Shown: positions 1 to 11,615, counted from the first letter of the stretch. The stretch is DNA of 64,000 nucleotides from Rhodococcus jostii NBRC 16295 (GCF_001894825.1 NZ_BCWY01000003.1:62001-126000); one strand, 5' to 3'. A program made the numbers and translations. Notes: generated by a model not told the origin, from the letters alone.

Positions 1-2544
<2,544 letters not shown>

Positions 2545-2548
2545 ATTT

Positions 2549-3997
2549 CTAGACGGCGACGCCGATGTATTTGGTCTCGAGGAATTCGTCGATGCCGGTG
2601 GTCCCGCCTTCGCGCCCGAGCCCGGATTCCTTCACCCCGCCGAACGGCGCAGCCGGGTTCGACACCACACCCTGGTTGAGCCCGACCATGCCCGATTCCA
2701 GCGCCTCGCACACGCGGATTCCGCGCTTGAGGCTTTCGGTGTACACGTAGGCCACCAGCCCGTACGGGGTGTCGTTGGCCCGCTCGACTGCCTCGGCCTC
2801 GGTCTCGAACGTGCTGATCGCGGCCACGGGACCGAAGATCTCGTTGTGGCACATCTCGGCGTCGTCGGGAACCCCCGTCAGGACCGTCGCCGGATAGAAG
2901 TTGCCCGGGCGGTCGAGGCGATCGCCGCCGGTGAGCACGGCGGCTCCGCGTTCGACGGCGTCCGCGACGAGACTGCCCACCTTGGCGACGGCGGCCTCGT
3001 CGATCAGCGGTCCGACGACGACCCCGTCCTCGGTGCCCCGTCCGACGGGCAGGGCCTCCATCCGCTGCGTGAGCTTGCGGGTGAACTCCTCGGCCACCGA
3101 ACTGTGCACGAGGATGCGGTTGGCGGCCGTGCATGCCTGACCGATGTTGCGCATCTTCGCCGCCATGGCCCCGTCGACGGCGTCGTCGAGGTTCGCGTCG
3201 TCGAAGACGAGGAACGGCGCGTTGCCGCCGAGTTCCATGGACGTGCGCATGACCGTGCGGGCGCACAGTTCGAGCAGATGCTTCCCGACCTTCGTCGAGC
3301 CGGTGAACGAGAGCTTGCGGGCCCTGCCGTCGAGGATCAGGGGAGTGATCACCTCGTCCGGGCTGGAGGTGGTGACGACGTTGACGACGCCGTCCGGCAG
3401 CCCGGCCTCGGTGAGGATGTCGGCGAGCGCCAGGATCGACAGCGGCGTCTGCGCTGCCGGTTTGATGACGGACGTGCATCCGGCGGCGATCGCGGGCCCG
3501 ATTTTGCGGGTGCCCATCGCCATCGGGAAGTTCCACGGGGTGATGAGCAGGCTCGGCCCGACGGGCTGCTTGGTGACGAGGAACCGTGACCCGCCGCCCG
3601 GCGCCGTCATGTATCCGCCGTCGATGCGGACGGCCTCCTCGGCGAACCAGCGGAAGAACTCTGCGGCGTAGACGATTTCGCCGCGGGCCTCCGTGAGCGG
3701 TTTGCCCATTTCGAGCGTCATGACGAGCGCCAGCCGGTCGACGTTCTCGAGCAGCAGTCGGTGCGCGTTCATGAGGATGGTGCTGCGTTCACGGGGTGTG
3801 GTGGCCGCCCACGACGGTTGCGCCGCGACCGCCGCATCCAACGCCTCGCGGGCCTCCGCCGCGTCGGCGTCGGCGACCGTGCACAGGATCTGTCCGGTGG
3901 ACGGGTCGTGTACCGGCATGGTGCGGGCGCTGTCGCGCCACTTGCCGCCGATGAAGAGGCCGGTCTGTACCGATCCGATTGCTGCTTCCTCGAGCAT
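2549..3997 (-). CDS. gabD: NAD(P)-dependent succinate-semialdehyde dehydrogenase-like ALDH
   Basis: Aldehyde dehydrogenase of 482 aa. Catalytic Cys289 lies in IGQACTAANR, the general base Glu255 in MELGGNAPF, and TPWNFPMA (about 153-160) is the cofactor loop. The C-terminus FLETKYIGV is typical of SSADH/GabD-type enzymes. ATG at 3997 is preceded by GGGAG. It is divergent from a GABA-type aminotransferase, which supports oxidation of succinate semialdehyde to succinate after transamination. The promoter (TTGTCA-16 bp-TATAAC, minus strand) contains a GntR-type palindrome in its spacer. An alternative role on glutarate semialdehyde cannot be excluded. Confidence 0.85.
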   Translation of the reverse strand: MLEEAAIGSVQTGLFIGGKWRDSARTMPVHDPSTGQILCTVADADAAEAREALDAAVAAQPSWAATTPRERSTILMNAHRLLLENVDRLALVMTLEMGKPLTEARGEIVYAAEFFRWFAEEAVRIDGGYMTAPGGGSRFLVTKQPVGPSLLITPWNFPMAMGTRKIGPAIAAGCTSVIKPAAQTPLSILALADILTEAGLPDGVVNVVTTSSPDEVITPLILDGRARKLSFTGSTKVGKHLLELCARTVMRTSMELGGNAPFLVFDDANLDDAVDGAMAAKMRNIGQACTAANRILVHSSVAEEFTRKLTQRMEALPVGRGTEDGVVVGPLIDEAAVAKVGSLVADAVERGAAVLTGGDRLDRPGNFYPATVLTGVPDDAEMCHNEIFGPVAAISTFETEAEAVERANDTPYGLVAYVYTESLKRGIRVCEALESGMVGLNQGVVSNPAAPFGGVKESGLGREGGTTGIDEFLETKYIGVAV

Positions 3998-4038
3998 GGT
4001 TACTCCCGATTCTCCGTTGCCGAAGTGACGTGGCCCAT

Positions 4039-4066
4039 GTTATACAGATTGTTGACAATCTGACAA
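4039..4066 (-). promoter_or_regulatory. gabD promoter with palindromic operator in the spacer
   Basis: On the minus strand a -35 TTGTCA (4061-4066) and -10 TATAAC (4039-4044) are separated by exactly 16 bp. That spacer is part of an 18-bp inverted repeat CAGATTGT-TG-ACAATCTG at 4045-4062. The core TTGT-TG-ACAA differs at one central base from the TTGTCGACAA boxes at 33-49 kb. A plus-strand TTGACA at 4052-4057 could serve the divergent aminotransferase. A repressor bound here would block both directions. Confidence 0.7.
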
Positions 4067-4112
4067 TGCACATTGCCGACATTCAGCGGCATCTACGCGT
4101 GGGAGGGTTCTC

Positions 4113-5354
4113 GTGACTCGGTTATCTCCACTGCTCGCACAGGCCACACCCGTGACGGTCGATCACGGTGAAGGCTGCTACCTCTACGGCACCGACGGTC
4201 GCCGCTATCTCGATTTCACCGCGGGCATCGGCGTCACCAGCACCGGGCACTGCCATCCGCACGTCGTGGAGGCCGCGCGACGGCAGGTCGGCTCCCTCAT
4301 CCACGGCCAGTACACGACGGTCATGCACCGGCCGATGCTCGAACTGATCGAGCGCCTGGGTTCGGTGCTGCCCGAGGGCCTCGACTCGCTGTTCTTCGCG
4401 AACTCGGGAAGTGAGGCCGTCGAGGCGTCGCTCCGACTGTCGCGGCAGGCGACCGGCAGGCCCAACGTGATCGTGTTCCACGGCGGATTCCACGGACGCA
4501 CGGTCGCGACGGCAACGATGACCACATCCGGCACCCGGTTCTCGGCCGGTTTCAGCCCGCTGATGGGCGGCGTCCACGTGGCCCCGTTCCCCAACGCCTA
4601 CCGCTACGGCTGGTCGGAGGAGGAGGCGACCGCGTTCGCGCTGAAGGAACTCGACTACATCTTCGCGACGCTCACCGCGCCGAACGAGACGGCGGCGTTC
4701 GTCGTCGAACCCGTCCTCGGTGAGGGCGGCTACGTGCCCGGCAACACCGCGTTCTTCCAGGGACTCCGCGAGCGTGCCGACAAGTACGGCATCCTGCTCG
4801 TCATCGACGAGATCCAGACCGGTTTCGGTCGCACCGGCAAGTTCTTCGGGCACCAGCACTTCGACGTCCGGCCCGACATCATCACCATCGCCAAGGGTCT
4901 GGCCAGCGGCTTCCCGCTGTCGGGCATCGCGGCGTCCGAGGAGCTCATGGCCAAAGGCTGGCCGGGCTCGCAGGGCGGCACGTACGGCGGGAACGCCGTG
5001 TCCTGCGCGGCCGCGGTCGCGACGCTCGAGGTCATCGAGAAGGAAGACCTCGTGGCCAACGCCGCCGCACGCGGCGTCCAGTTGCTCGAGGGTGCGCGCA
5101 CACGGGCCATCGACGGGATCGGCGACGTCCGCGGCCTCGGACTGCTCGTGGGCAGCGAGTTCACGGCCGCCGACGGCACCGCGGACCGTGCGAAAGCGGC
5201 TGCGGCGCAGCAGCTGGCCGCGAAGAAGGGGCTGCTGCTGCTGACCTGCGGCGCCCACATGAACGTGGTACGGATGATTCCACCGCTCATCGTGACGTCG
5301 GAACAGATCGAGGACGCCCTGAAGATCTGGTCCGAGGTACTCGATGAAGTGTGA
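4113..5354 (+). CDS. gabT: Class III PLP aminotransferase (4-aminobutyrate type)
   Basis: Fold-type I aminotransferase of 413 aa. PLP Schiff-base Lys261 is in ITIAKGLASG, the pyridine-binding Asp232 in VIDEIQTGFGR, and the phosphate-binding segment FFANSGSEA lies at residues 94-102. GTG start at 4113 with GGGAGG at 4101-4106. Divergent pairing with an SSADH-like dehydrogenase suggests omega-transamination of 4-aminobutyrate or a related omega-amino acid to a semialdehyde. Class III members also act on ornithine, beta-alanine or aminoalcohols, so the exact substrate is uncertain. A 46-bp perfect palindrome follows its stop. Confidence 0.85.
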   Translation: MTRLSPLLAQATPVTVDHGEGCYLYGTDGRRYLDFTAGIGVTSTGHCHPHVVEAARRQVGSLIHGQYTTVMHRPMLELIERLGSVLPEGLDSLFFANSGSEAVEASLRLSRQATGRPNVIVFHGGFHGRTVATATMTTSGTRFSAGFSPLMGGVHVAPFPNAYRYGWSEEEATAFALKELDYIFATLTAPNETAAFVVEPVLGEGGYVPGNTAFFQGLRERADKYGILLVIDEIQTGFGRTGKFFGHQHFDVRPDIITIAKGLASGFPLSGIAASEELMAKGWPGSQGGTYGGNAVSCAAAVATLEVIEKEDLVANAAARGVQLLEGARTRAIDGIGDVRGLGLLVGSEFTAADGTADRAKAAAAQQLAAKKGLLLLTCGAHMNVVRMIPPLIVTSEQIEDALKIWSEVLDEV

Positions 5355-5360
5355 CAAGCA

Positions 5361-5406
5361 CCTGTGAGTACTTATTAACCGCGGGCGGTTAATAAGTACT
5401 CACAGG
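5361..5406. terminator. 46-bp perfect palindrome between gabT and the DUF3830 gene
   Basis: Two perfect 22-bp arms (5361-5382 and 5385-5406) flank a 2-bp GG centre. The arm begins CCTGTGAGTACTTATT. It starts 6 bp after the gabT stop and ends shortly before the strong ribosome-binding site of the next gene. As RNA it would form a very stable hairpin with no U-tract, so it is most simply a gabT terminator. An operator or attenuator for the next gene is also possible. Confidence 0.75.
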
Positions 5407-5422
5407 CTCCGAAGGAGGAATC

Positions 5423-5917
5423 GTGGCTCGCTACATCACCATCACCCTGGACAAGCGCGGCGTGACCTGCCGCGCCCGGCTGCTCGACGAGGACGCGCCA
5501 CTCACGTGCGACGCGGTGTGGGACGTCCTCCCGCAGAGCGGCGACGCGTACCACGCCAAGTACGCGCGCAACGAGGTATACACCCTCATTTCGCGGATCA
5601 CCGCGGCACCGCGGCGGGAAAATCCCACCGTCACACCGATTCCCGGCGACGTCTGCCTGTTCGATTTCGAGCCCTGGGAGATCGGCAACTCCGCCTACGG
5701 GTACGAGCCCGGCTCCGAGGCGCATGCCGCGCAAGGCGCCACCGACCTCGCGATCTTCTACGGCCGCAACAACCTCCTGCTCAACGGTGACGTCGGCTGG
5801 GTGCCCGGCAACGTGTTCGCGGCCATCGAGGAGGGACTGCCGGAACTGGCGGGCGCCTGCAACGACCTCTGGATGCGCGGGGTCGAAGGGGAGACGATGA
5901 GCTTCGCCAGGGCCTGA
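5423..5917 (+). CDS. DUF3830 family protein (cyclophilin-like)
   Basis: Small cytosolic protein of 164 aa that I assign to DUF3830 from the overall pattern: an N-terminal ITITLDKRGVTCRARLLDEDAP, conserved GDVCLFDFEPWEIG, and the C-terminal WVPGNVFAAIEEGL. The family is predicted to be cyclophilin-like and has no established reaction; members often sit beside aminotransferases or amidohydrolases. GTG start at 5423 with AAGGAGG. It follows gabT in the same direction but the palindrome between them suggests separate transcription. Function unknown. Confidence 0.7.
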   Translation: MARYITITLDKRGVTCRARLLDEDAPLTCDAVWDVLPQSGDAYHAKYARNEVYTLISRITAAPRRENPTVTPIPGDVCLFDFEPWEIGNSAYGYEPGSEAHAAQGATDLAIFYGRNNLLLNGDVGWVPGNVFAAIEEGLPELAGACNDLWMRGVEGETMSFARA

Positions 5918-5947
5918 TTTCTCCGGAGCGGTCCAGCGCGTGCCGGA

Positions 5948-5966
5948 TGGCCCTCGACGAGGGCCA
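5948..5966. terminator. Short hairpin after the DUF3830 gene
   Basis: TGGCCCTC-gac-GAGGGCCA, an 8-bp perfect stem with a 3-nt loop, lies 31 bp after the DUF3830 stop and just before the PhzF start. It is probably a weak intrinsic terminator, with no U-tract. Confidence 0.5.
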
Positions 5967-5991
5967 CCGGTGGCCACCATCATCGGACGGT

Positions 5992-6813
5992 ATGAAGCTG
6001 GACATCCATCAGATCGACGCGTTCGCCGCCGGACCGTTCGAGGGCAACCCGGCGGCGGTCATGCCGTTGACCGACTGGCTCGACGATTCGGTTCTTCAGC
6101 AAGTGGCCGAAGAGAACAACCTGTCCGAGACGGCGTTCTACACGGCTCGCGTTCCCGAGGACGCGGGACCTCACGACCCGGAGCGTCCTGCCTATCACCT
6201 GCGGTGGTTCACTCCGGCGGTCGAGGTGGATCTGTGCGGCCATGCCACCCTCGCCACGGCCGCGCAGATTTTCGAGGACGTGCACCCGGACGCCGATCGC
6301 ATCCAGTTCTGGACGCGCAGCGGGTGGCTGAACGTCGATCGGGGGCCGGACGCGACACTGGTGATGGATTTCCCGGCCGAACCGCCCGTCCCGACCACCG
6401 TCGATCCCCGGATCGTCGCAGCACTCCGCATTCCGGTGGGCGAGTGCCTGAAGGCCACCGACCTCGTGTTCGTTGCGGAATCCGAGCACGACATCGCGTC
6501 GATGGTCCCCGACTTCGCCGTGATCAGCCCGCTGAAGGTGCGCGGCGTCGTCGTCACCGCCGCGTCGGACATGAACGGAGTCGACTTCGTGTCGCGATGG
6601 TTCGGTGCCGCCGCCGGCGTTCGGGAAGACCCGGTGACGGGTTCCGCGCACTCGCAGATCGCGCCGTACTGGGCTCACGTCCTCGGCCGAAACAGCCTTG
6701 TCGGACGCCAATTGTCGGCGCGGGGAGGAACCGTTCACTGCGACGTGCGCGGCGACCGCGTCAGCCTCTCCGGGACGTACCGGCGTTACCTGAGGGGAAC
6801 CGTCGAGTTCTAG
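5992..6813 (+). CDS. PhzF family isomerase/epimerase-like protein
   Basis: PhzF-family protein of 273 aa, starting at the ATG that yields the canonical MKLDIHQIDAFAAGPFEGNP opening. An upstream in-frame ATG at 5947 lies in the hairpin and adds no family sequence. Glu46 in NNLSETAFY corresponds to the catalytic Glu of PhzF; the CGHATLATA and DPVTGSAH motifs that build the active site between the two barrel-like halves are both present. Family members isomerise varied acids and amino acids, so the substrate here is unknown. Its TAG overlaps the convergent stop of the alcohol dehydrogenase. Confidence 0.85.
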   Translation: MKLDIHQIDAFAAGPFEGNPAAVMPLTDWLDDSVLQQVAEENNLSETAFYTARVPEDAGPHDPERPAYHLRWFTPAVEVDLCGHATLATAAQIFEDVHPDADRIQFWTRSGWLNVDRGPDATLVMDFPAEPPVPTTVDPRIVAALRIPVGECLKATDLVFVAESEHDIASMVPDFAVISPLKVRGVVVTAASDMNGVDFVSRWFGAAAGVREDPVTGSAHSQIAPYWAHVLGRNSLVGRQLSARGGTVHCDVRGDRVSLSGTYRRYLRGTVEF

Positions 6814-7970
6814 CTGAAGACCTCCGCATACAGCGTCTCGATCTGGCCGGCGGTGGGCACGACCGGGTTGTTACCCGGCGATCCGGACGCCAGCGCCTGC
6901 TCGGCCATCAGCGGAATGAGGCCGTCCCAGGCGTCGCGGTCGATTCCGTAGGTGAGCGGCGTCGGGACCTTCAGCTCGTGACACAGCGAAGTCAGGGTTT
7001 CGACGAGGAACTGTGCGGCGACGGCGTCGTTCGCCGATTCGGGCGCGGCGCCGAACGCCCGGGCACAGTCGGCGTAGCGGCTCTCCGCTCCCTTCACCGA
7101 GAACGCGGTGATCGCGGGAAGCAGCATCGCGTTCGACAGCCCGTGCGCGACATGGAAATGCGCACCGATCGGCCGGCTCATCCCGTGGACCAGTGCCACG
7201 CTGGAGTTGGAGAACGCCATACCGGCTTGCATGGACGCGACCATCATCGCCTCTCTCGCGGTGCGGTCGTCACCGTCCTCGTAAGCCGTGACGATGTGCT
7301 TACCGATCGTGCGGATCGCGGAGAGCGCGAGTCCGTCGGTGAACGGCTGGGCCTTCTTGCTCACGTACGCCTCGATGGCGTGCGTGAGTGCGTCGATGCC
7401 GGTGTCGGCGGTGAGCCGCGGCGGCATCGACAGCGTGAGTTCGAAATCGACGATCGCGGCGATGGGCAGGAAGGACAGCCCCGGGCACAGCATCTTCTCA
7501 TCGGAAGTGCTGTCGCTGATCACCGTGAACTGCGTCGCCTCGGAGCCGCTTCCGGCGGTGGTCGGTATCGCGATGATCGGCAGCGCCTTCCCGGTGTAGA
7601 CGTGCGGTGCCTTGTACGACCGCATCTCGCCGCCGTTCGCGGACAGCACGGCGAGCGCCTTGGCGGTGTCCATCGGGCTTCCGCCGCCGAACCCGATCAC
7701 CGAATCCGCGTTGTGGTCGGCGACGATCCTCAGCCCTTCCTCCAGGGAATCGGTGGTGGGGTCGGGCACGGTGCCGGAGAACAGGGCCGGCTCCTTGCCC
7801 GCGGACCTGAGGAGGCTCATGATCCGGTCGGCCGCGCCGGTGCCGGTCAGATAGGAGTCGGTGACGAGAACCGGCCTCTGCAGACCCAATTGGGCGACAA
7901 CCGAGCCGATCTCGTCGACTGCTCCGGCCCCGATTCTGGCGAAACGGGGGAGTGAGAGGTGTGCGGTCAT
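6810..7970 (-). CDS. Iron-containing (type III) alcohol dehydrogenase
   Basis: 386-aa Fe-ADH. The NAD-binding GGGSPMDTAK loop is at about residues 93-103, the metal-binding region includes DALTHAIEAY, and a later HGMSRPIGAHFHVAHG supplies histidines. It follows mmsA by 12 bp in one operon. I infer it oxidises a 3- or 4-hydroxy acid or alcohol to a semialdehyde that MmsA then consumes (for example 3-hydroxypropionate-type chemistry); this is not demonstrated by sequence. Methanol or lactaldehyde dehydrogenase-like activity is an alternative. Confidence 0.8.
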   Translation of the reverse strand: MTAHLSLPRFARIGAGAVDEIGSVVAQLGLQRPVLVTDSYLTGTGAADRIMSLLRSAGKEPALFSGTVPDPTTDSLEEGLRIVADHNADSVIGFGGGSPMDTAKALAVLSANGGEMRSYKAPHVYTGKALPIIAIPTTAGSGSEATQFTVISDSTSDEKMLCPGLSFLPIAAIVDFELTLSMPPRLTADTGIDALTHAIEAYVSKKAQPFTDGLALSAIRTIGKHIVTAYEDGDDRTAREAMMVASMQAGMAFSNSSVALVHGMSRPIGAHFHVAHGLSNAMLLPAITAFSVKGAESRYADCARAFGAAPESANDAVAAQFLVETLTSLCHELKVPTPLTYGIDRDAWDGLIPLMAEQALASGSPGNNPVVPTAGQIETLYAEVFS

Positions 7971-7982
7971 GGGAGAGGTTCC

Positions 7983-9473
7983 TTAGTTGTTCTGGGGGAA
8001 TCCGAGGTTGAGGCCGCCGTGGCTGGGGTCGAGCCAGCGGGTGGTGACGACCTTGCCGCGGGTGAAGAAGTGGACGCCCTCGGTGCCGTGCGCGTGGCTG
8101 TCACCGAAGAGGGAGTTCTTCCAGCCGCCGAAGCTGTAGTACGCCATGGGGACGGGGATGGGGACGTTGATGCCGACCATGCCGACCTCGACCTCGTTCT
8201 GGAACCGGCGGGCAGCGCCGCCGTCGTTGGTGAAGATGGCGGTGCCGTTGCCGAACTGGCTGGAGTTCACCAATTCCAGGGCCTCGTCGTACGTCTCGAC
8301 GCGGATCACGGACAGGACGGGTCCGAAGATTTCGTCGGTGTAGACGCTCATGTCGGTGGTGACGTGGTCGATCAGGGTCGGTCCGAGCCAGAACCCGTCC
8401 TTGCCGCCGTCGGCCTGGACGGTCCGGCCGTCGACGACGATGGTGGCCCCGTCGTTTTCGCCGGCGTCGATGTAGGAGGCGACCTTGTCGCGGTGCACCT
8501 TCGTCACCAGCGGGCCCATGTCGGAGTCCTTGGTGCCGTCGCCGATCTTCAGCGTGTCGGTGCGCTCCTTGATCTTGCCGACCAGTTCGTCGGCGATGTC
8601 GCCGACCGCGACCAGGGCGGAAATCGCCATGCAGCGTTCGCCGGCGGACCCGAAGCCGGCGTTGACCATGGCATCGGCGGCCAGGTCGAGGTCGGCGTCG
8701 GGCAGGACGATGGCGTGGTTCTTCGCCCCGCCCAATGCCTGGACGCGCTTGCCGTGGGCGGTGCCCGTGGCGTACACGTACTGCGCGATCGGGGTGGACC
8801 CGACGAAGCTGATGGCCTTGATCGCCGGGTTCGTCAACAGTTCGTCGACGGCGGTCTTGTCGCCCTGGAGGACGTTGAACACCCCGGCCGGGAGGCCGGC
8901 CTCGGCCCAGAGTTCGGCCATCCAGATCGCGGCGGTCGGGTCCTTCTCGGACGGCTTCAAGACGACGGTGTTGCCGACGGCGATGGCGATGGGGAAGAAC
9001 CACATCGGGACCATGGCGGGGAAGTTGAACGGGGAGATGATGCCGACCGGGCCGACGGGCTGGCGGATGGAGGAGACGTCGACGTTGGTGGACGCGTTTT
9101 CGGTCATGCCGCCCTTGAGCAGGTGGGGCATGCCGCAGGCGAATTCGACGACTTCCTGGCCGCGGGAGACCTCACCCAATGCGTCGGAGACGACCTTGCC
9201 GTGTTCGGCGGTGATGATCTCCGCGAGTTCACCCTTGCGCTCGTTGAGCAGTTCCCGGAACTTGAACACGATGGCGGAACGCTTGGCGAGGGAGGTGTCG
9301 CGCCAGGCGGGGAACGCGGCCGCTGCGGCATCGATCACCGCGCGGGCGTCCTCGACGCTGGCGAGGGCGACCTTGCCGGTGACGGCACCGGTCGCCGGGT
9401 TCGTCACCGGAGCGGTGTCGACGCTTGTTCCGGGGTACGACTTGTTGTTGAGCCAGTGCGAGATAACGGCCAT
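7983..9473 (-). CDS. mmsA: CoA-acylating (methyl)malonate-semialdehyde dehydrogenase
   Basis: 496-aa MmsA/IolA-type aldehyde dehydrogenase that converts methylmalonate or malonate semialdehyde plus CoA to propionyl- or acetyl-CoA. Catalytic Cys281 is in GSAGERCMAIS. The usual general-base Glu is replaced in ALGGAKNHAIV, as is characteristic for this CoA-dependent subgroup. ATG at 9473 with AGGAG upstream. Operon with the Fe-ADH and divergent from a LysR regulator 110 bp away. In valine, beta-alanine or inositol catabolism it performs the last oxidative step. The GMC/TPP modules nearby make a cyclitol link attractive but unproven. Confidence 0.88.
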   Translation of the reverse strand: MAVISHWLNNKSYPGTSVDTAPVTNPATGAVTGKVALASVEDARAVIDAAAAAFPAWRDTSLAKRSAIVFKFRELLNERKGELAEIITAEHGKVVSDALGEVSRGQEVVEFACGMPHLLKGGMTENASTNVDVSSIRQPVGPVGIISPFNFPAMVPMWFFPIAIAVGNTVVLKPSEKDPTAAIWMAELWAEAGLPAGVFNVLQGDKTAVDELLTNPAIKAISFVGSTPIAQYVYATGTAHGKRVQALGGAKNHAIVLPDADLDLAADAMVNAGFGSAGERCMAISALVAVGDIADELVGKIKERTDTLKIGDGTKDSDMGPLVTKVHRDKVASYIDAGENDGATIVVDGRTVQADGGKDGFWLGPTLIDHVTTDMSVYTDEIFGPVLSVIRVETYDEALELVNSSQFGNGTAIFTNDGGAARRFQNEVEVGMVGINVPIPVPMAYYSFGGWKNSLFGDSHAHGTEGVHFFTRGKVVTTRWLDPSHGGLNLGFPQNN

Positions 9474-9583
9474 GGGAATTCACTCCTGGGAAGGTGGGGT
9501 TGACCACGAGTCTGCTGGGCAACATTGCCTGCGTCAACGAGTAAAATGGCACTTCGGACTGCACATTTGCACGGGAGGCGAGG

Positions 9584-10477
9584 ATGTTTACCGCGGACAA
9601 CATGCGATACCTCCTGGAGTTGTCGAGAACAGGCCGTCTCGCGGACGCGGCGAAGCGACTCGGTGTCGATCACACGACCGTGTCGCGGAGAATCACCCGA
9701 CTCGAGAAAGACACGGGCACCAGACTTTTCGACCGTGGTGTGTCGGGGTGGCAGCTCACCGAAGCGGGGCGGAGGCTGGTGCCCCACGCGGAGGCCGTGG
9801 AATCTGCGGTGCTCGCCGCGCAGGACGAGACGTCGTCGCTGGGCGGGCTCACCGGTACCGTCCGGATCATCACGCCCGACGGTTTCGGATCGTTCGTGCT
9901 GGTGCCGGGTCTGGCAGCGGTGCGGGCGGAGCACCCCGATCTGTTCACCGAACTCGTCACGTCGACCACCCACGACCTGCTGACCGGGCGCGACTTCGAC
10001 ATCGCGGTCACGCTCGAGCGTCCGTCGCCGCGGTCCGTCGTGGTCCGCAAACTGGCCGACTACGACCTTCGTCTGTACGCGTCACGGCACTACCTGGACG
10101 AACACGACCCCATCGCGTCACTCGACGATCTCCGGAACCACACCCTCATCTGGTACGTGGATGCGTTCCTCGACGTCGAACCGCTGCGCATTCTGGACGC
10201 GCTGATTCCGGATTTCCAGGCGCAGATACAGACCAACAACATCGCGGGCCACTACCAGGCCGTGAAGCACGGTGTCGGGATCGCGCCGCTGCCGAGTTAC
10301 ATCGGGGCGTTGGACGAGGACCTCGTGCCGCTTCTGCCCGACGACTTCATCGCCCACCGCACCTACTGGCTGGTCGTACCGCGGGAACTGACGCGACTCG
10401 CGCGGGTGAAGGCGATCACCGAGGCGCTCTACTCCATCGTCGACGGCAATCCCGAACTGCGCGGCGCGGCAGGGTAA
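9584..10477 (+). CDS. LysR-type transcriptional regulator (likely controls mmsA operon)
   Basis: 297-aa LTTR with an N-terminal winged HTH (LADAAKRLGVDHTTVSRRITRLE) and a periplasmic-binding-like effector domain. ATG at 9584 behind GGGAGG. It is divergent from mmsA across 110 bp that contain a short inverted repeat GCAA-CA-TTGC and a TAAAAT-like -10, the usual arrangement for a LysR regulator that controls its neighbour. Its stop is 1 bp from the convergent LacI stop. The effector is unknown. Confidence 0.85.
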   Translation: MFTADNMRYLLELSRTGRLADAAKRLGVDHTTVSRRITRLEKDTGTRLFDRGVSGWQLTEAGRRLVPHAEAVESAVLAAQDETSSLGGLTGTVRIITPDGFGSFVLVPGLAAVRAEHPDLFTELVTSTTHDLLTGRDFDIAVTLERPSPRSVVVRKLADYDLRLYASRHYLDEHDPIASLDDLRNHTLIWYVDAFLDVEPLRILDALIPDFQAQIQTNNIAGHYQAVKHGVGIAPLPSYIGALDEDLVPLLPDDFIAHRTYWLVVPRELTRLARVKAITEALYSIVDGNPELRGAAG

Positions 10478-10478
10478 C

Positions 10479-11543
10479 TCACTGCTCGGTCGGGGCGGGC
10501 CCGGTGCTCTCGCGGACGACGAGTTCGGTGGGGAGTGTGATTTCCCGTCCCGTTCCGCCGCCGATGATGTCGAGCAGCAGCTGTGCGGCCTCTCGTCCCT
10601 TGTCGACGAGCGGCTGCCGGACGGTGGTGAGTCCGGCGGCCCGGGCCGCCGGGATGTCGTCGAAGCCGACCACCGACAGGTCCTCCGGTACGCGGAGCCC
10701 ACGTTCCTGCGCGACGTCGAGGGCCGCGAGCGCCAGCAGGTCGGATGCCGCGACGACGGCGGTCACAGGACCGGCATCGAGCAGCGTCTCGACGGCCGTG
10801 CGGGACAGCTCGTAGTCGAATCCGCCGGCCTCGACGACCACGGCGGACGACCACGGCACCGTGAATTTGCGGCAGGCGGAGGCGTATCCGGCGAGGCGCT
10901 CCTTCATCACGTGATCGCGCGCCGCCCGGGTGCGGGCGGCGTCGACGGGGCCGCCCTTGCCGTCGGGTACGAGCCGGTCGACGAGAAACCCGACACGCCG
11001 GTGGCCTAGTGCCAGAACGTGTTCCGCGATCTCCTTGGCGGCCTGCCGATCCCGGATTCCCACCCGCGGGAGCCCGCCCGGATTGGGGCCGTCGATCACG
11101 ACTATCGGCAGCCGGCGGCTCATCGCCGTCTGCATTCCGGGGTGGCCGTCCGGCATCGCGTAGGCGAGGAAGCCGTCCACAGCGCCCCGCACCAGCACGC
11201 CGGACCCCTCGGCGACACGGGTCGACTCGAGGGGGCAGGGAAGCAGCGTCAGCGCGACCTCGGCGAGTTCACCGACCTCCGAGATGCCCTTCAGCAATTG
11301 CGCTGTGGCCGGATCGTCGAAGGCGTAGCGCAGCGAGTCGGTGATCATCAGCCCCAGCGCACCGACCGTCCCGGTGCGGAGGTTGCGGCCCGCGGGGTTG
11401 GGTCCGGCGTAGCCGAGTTCGGCCGCGATCTGGAAGATGTGGGCGCGTCGCGCTGCGGACAGCTTGTGGGGCTGGTTGTACGCATACGAGACCGCGGCCT
11501 GGGACACGCCGGCCGCTCGGGCGACGTCGTGCATCGTGGTCAC
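10479..11543 (-). CDS. LacI family regulator 1
   Basis: 354-aa LacI/GalR repressor with HTH MHDVARAAGVSQAAVSYAYN and a sugar-binding-like core. GTG at 11543 (reading VTTMHDVARAAG) is chosen because an AGAGG element lies upstream and the paralogue at 29185 starts at the equivalent place. The two share a distinctive linker (YAGPN-AG--LR-G--GA) and the same overall length, so they are paralogues. Recognition-helix residues differ (QAAV here, VATV in the other), so operator preference may differ. Lies downstream of ndh in the same direction. May control the GMC1/TPP1 module; not proven. Confidence 0.85.
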   Translation of the reverse strand: MTTMHDVARAAGVSQAAVSYAYNQPHKLSAARRAHIFQIAAELGYAGPNPAGRNLRTGTVGALGLMITDSLRYAFDDPATAQLLKGISEVGELAEVALTLLPCPLESTRVAEGSGVLVRGAVDGFLAYAMPDGHPGMQTAMSRRLPIVVIDGPNPGGLPRVGIRDRQAAKEIAEHVLALGHRRVGFLVDRLVPDGKGGPVDAARTRAARDHVMKERLAGYASACRKFTVPWSSAVVVEAGGFDYELSRTAVETLLDAGPVTAVVAASDLLALAALDVAQERGLRVPEDLSVVGFDDIPAARAAGLTTVRQPLVDKGREAAQLLLDIIGGGTGREITLPTELVVRESTGPAPTEQ

Positions 11544-11615
11544 GAATGCTGTTCCTCTCCGTCGCACGGTTACCGGGCCCAGCTTATCGGCCGGTCGGTG
11601 CCGGTCGGCCGGGTG

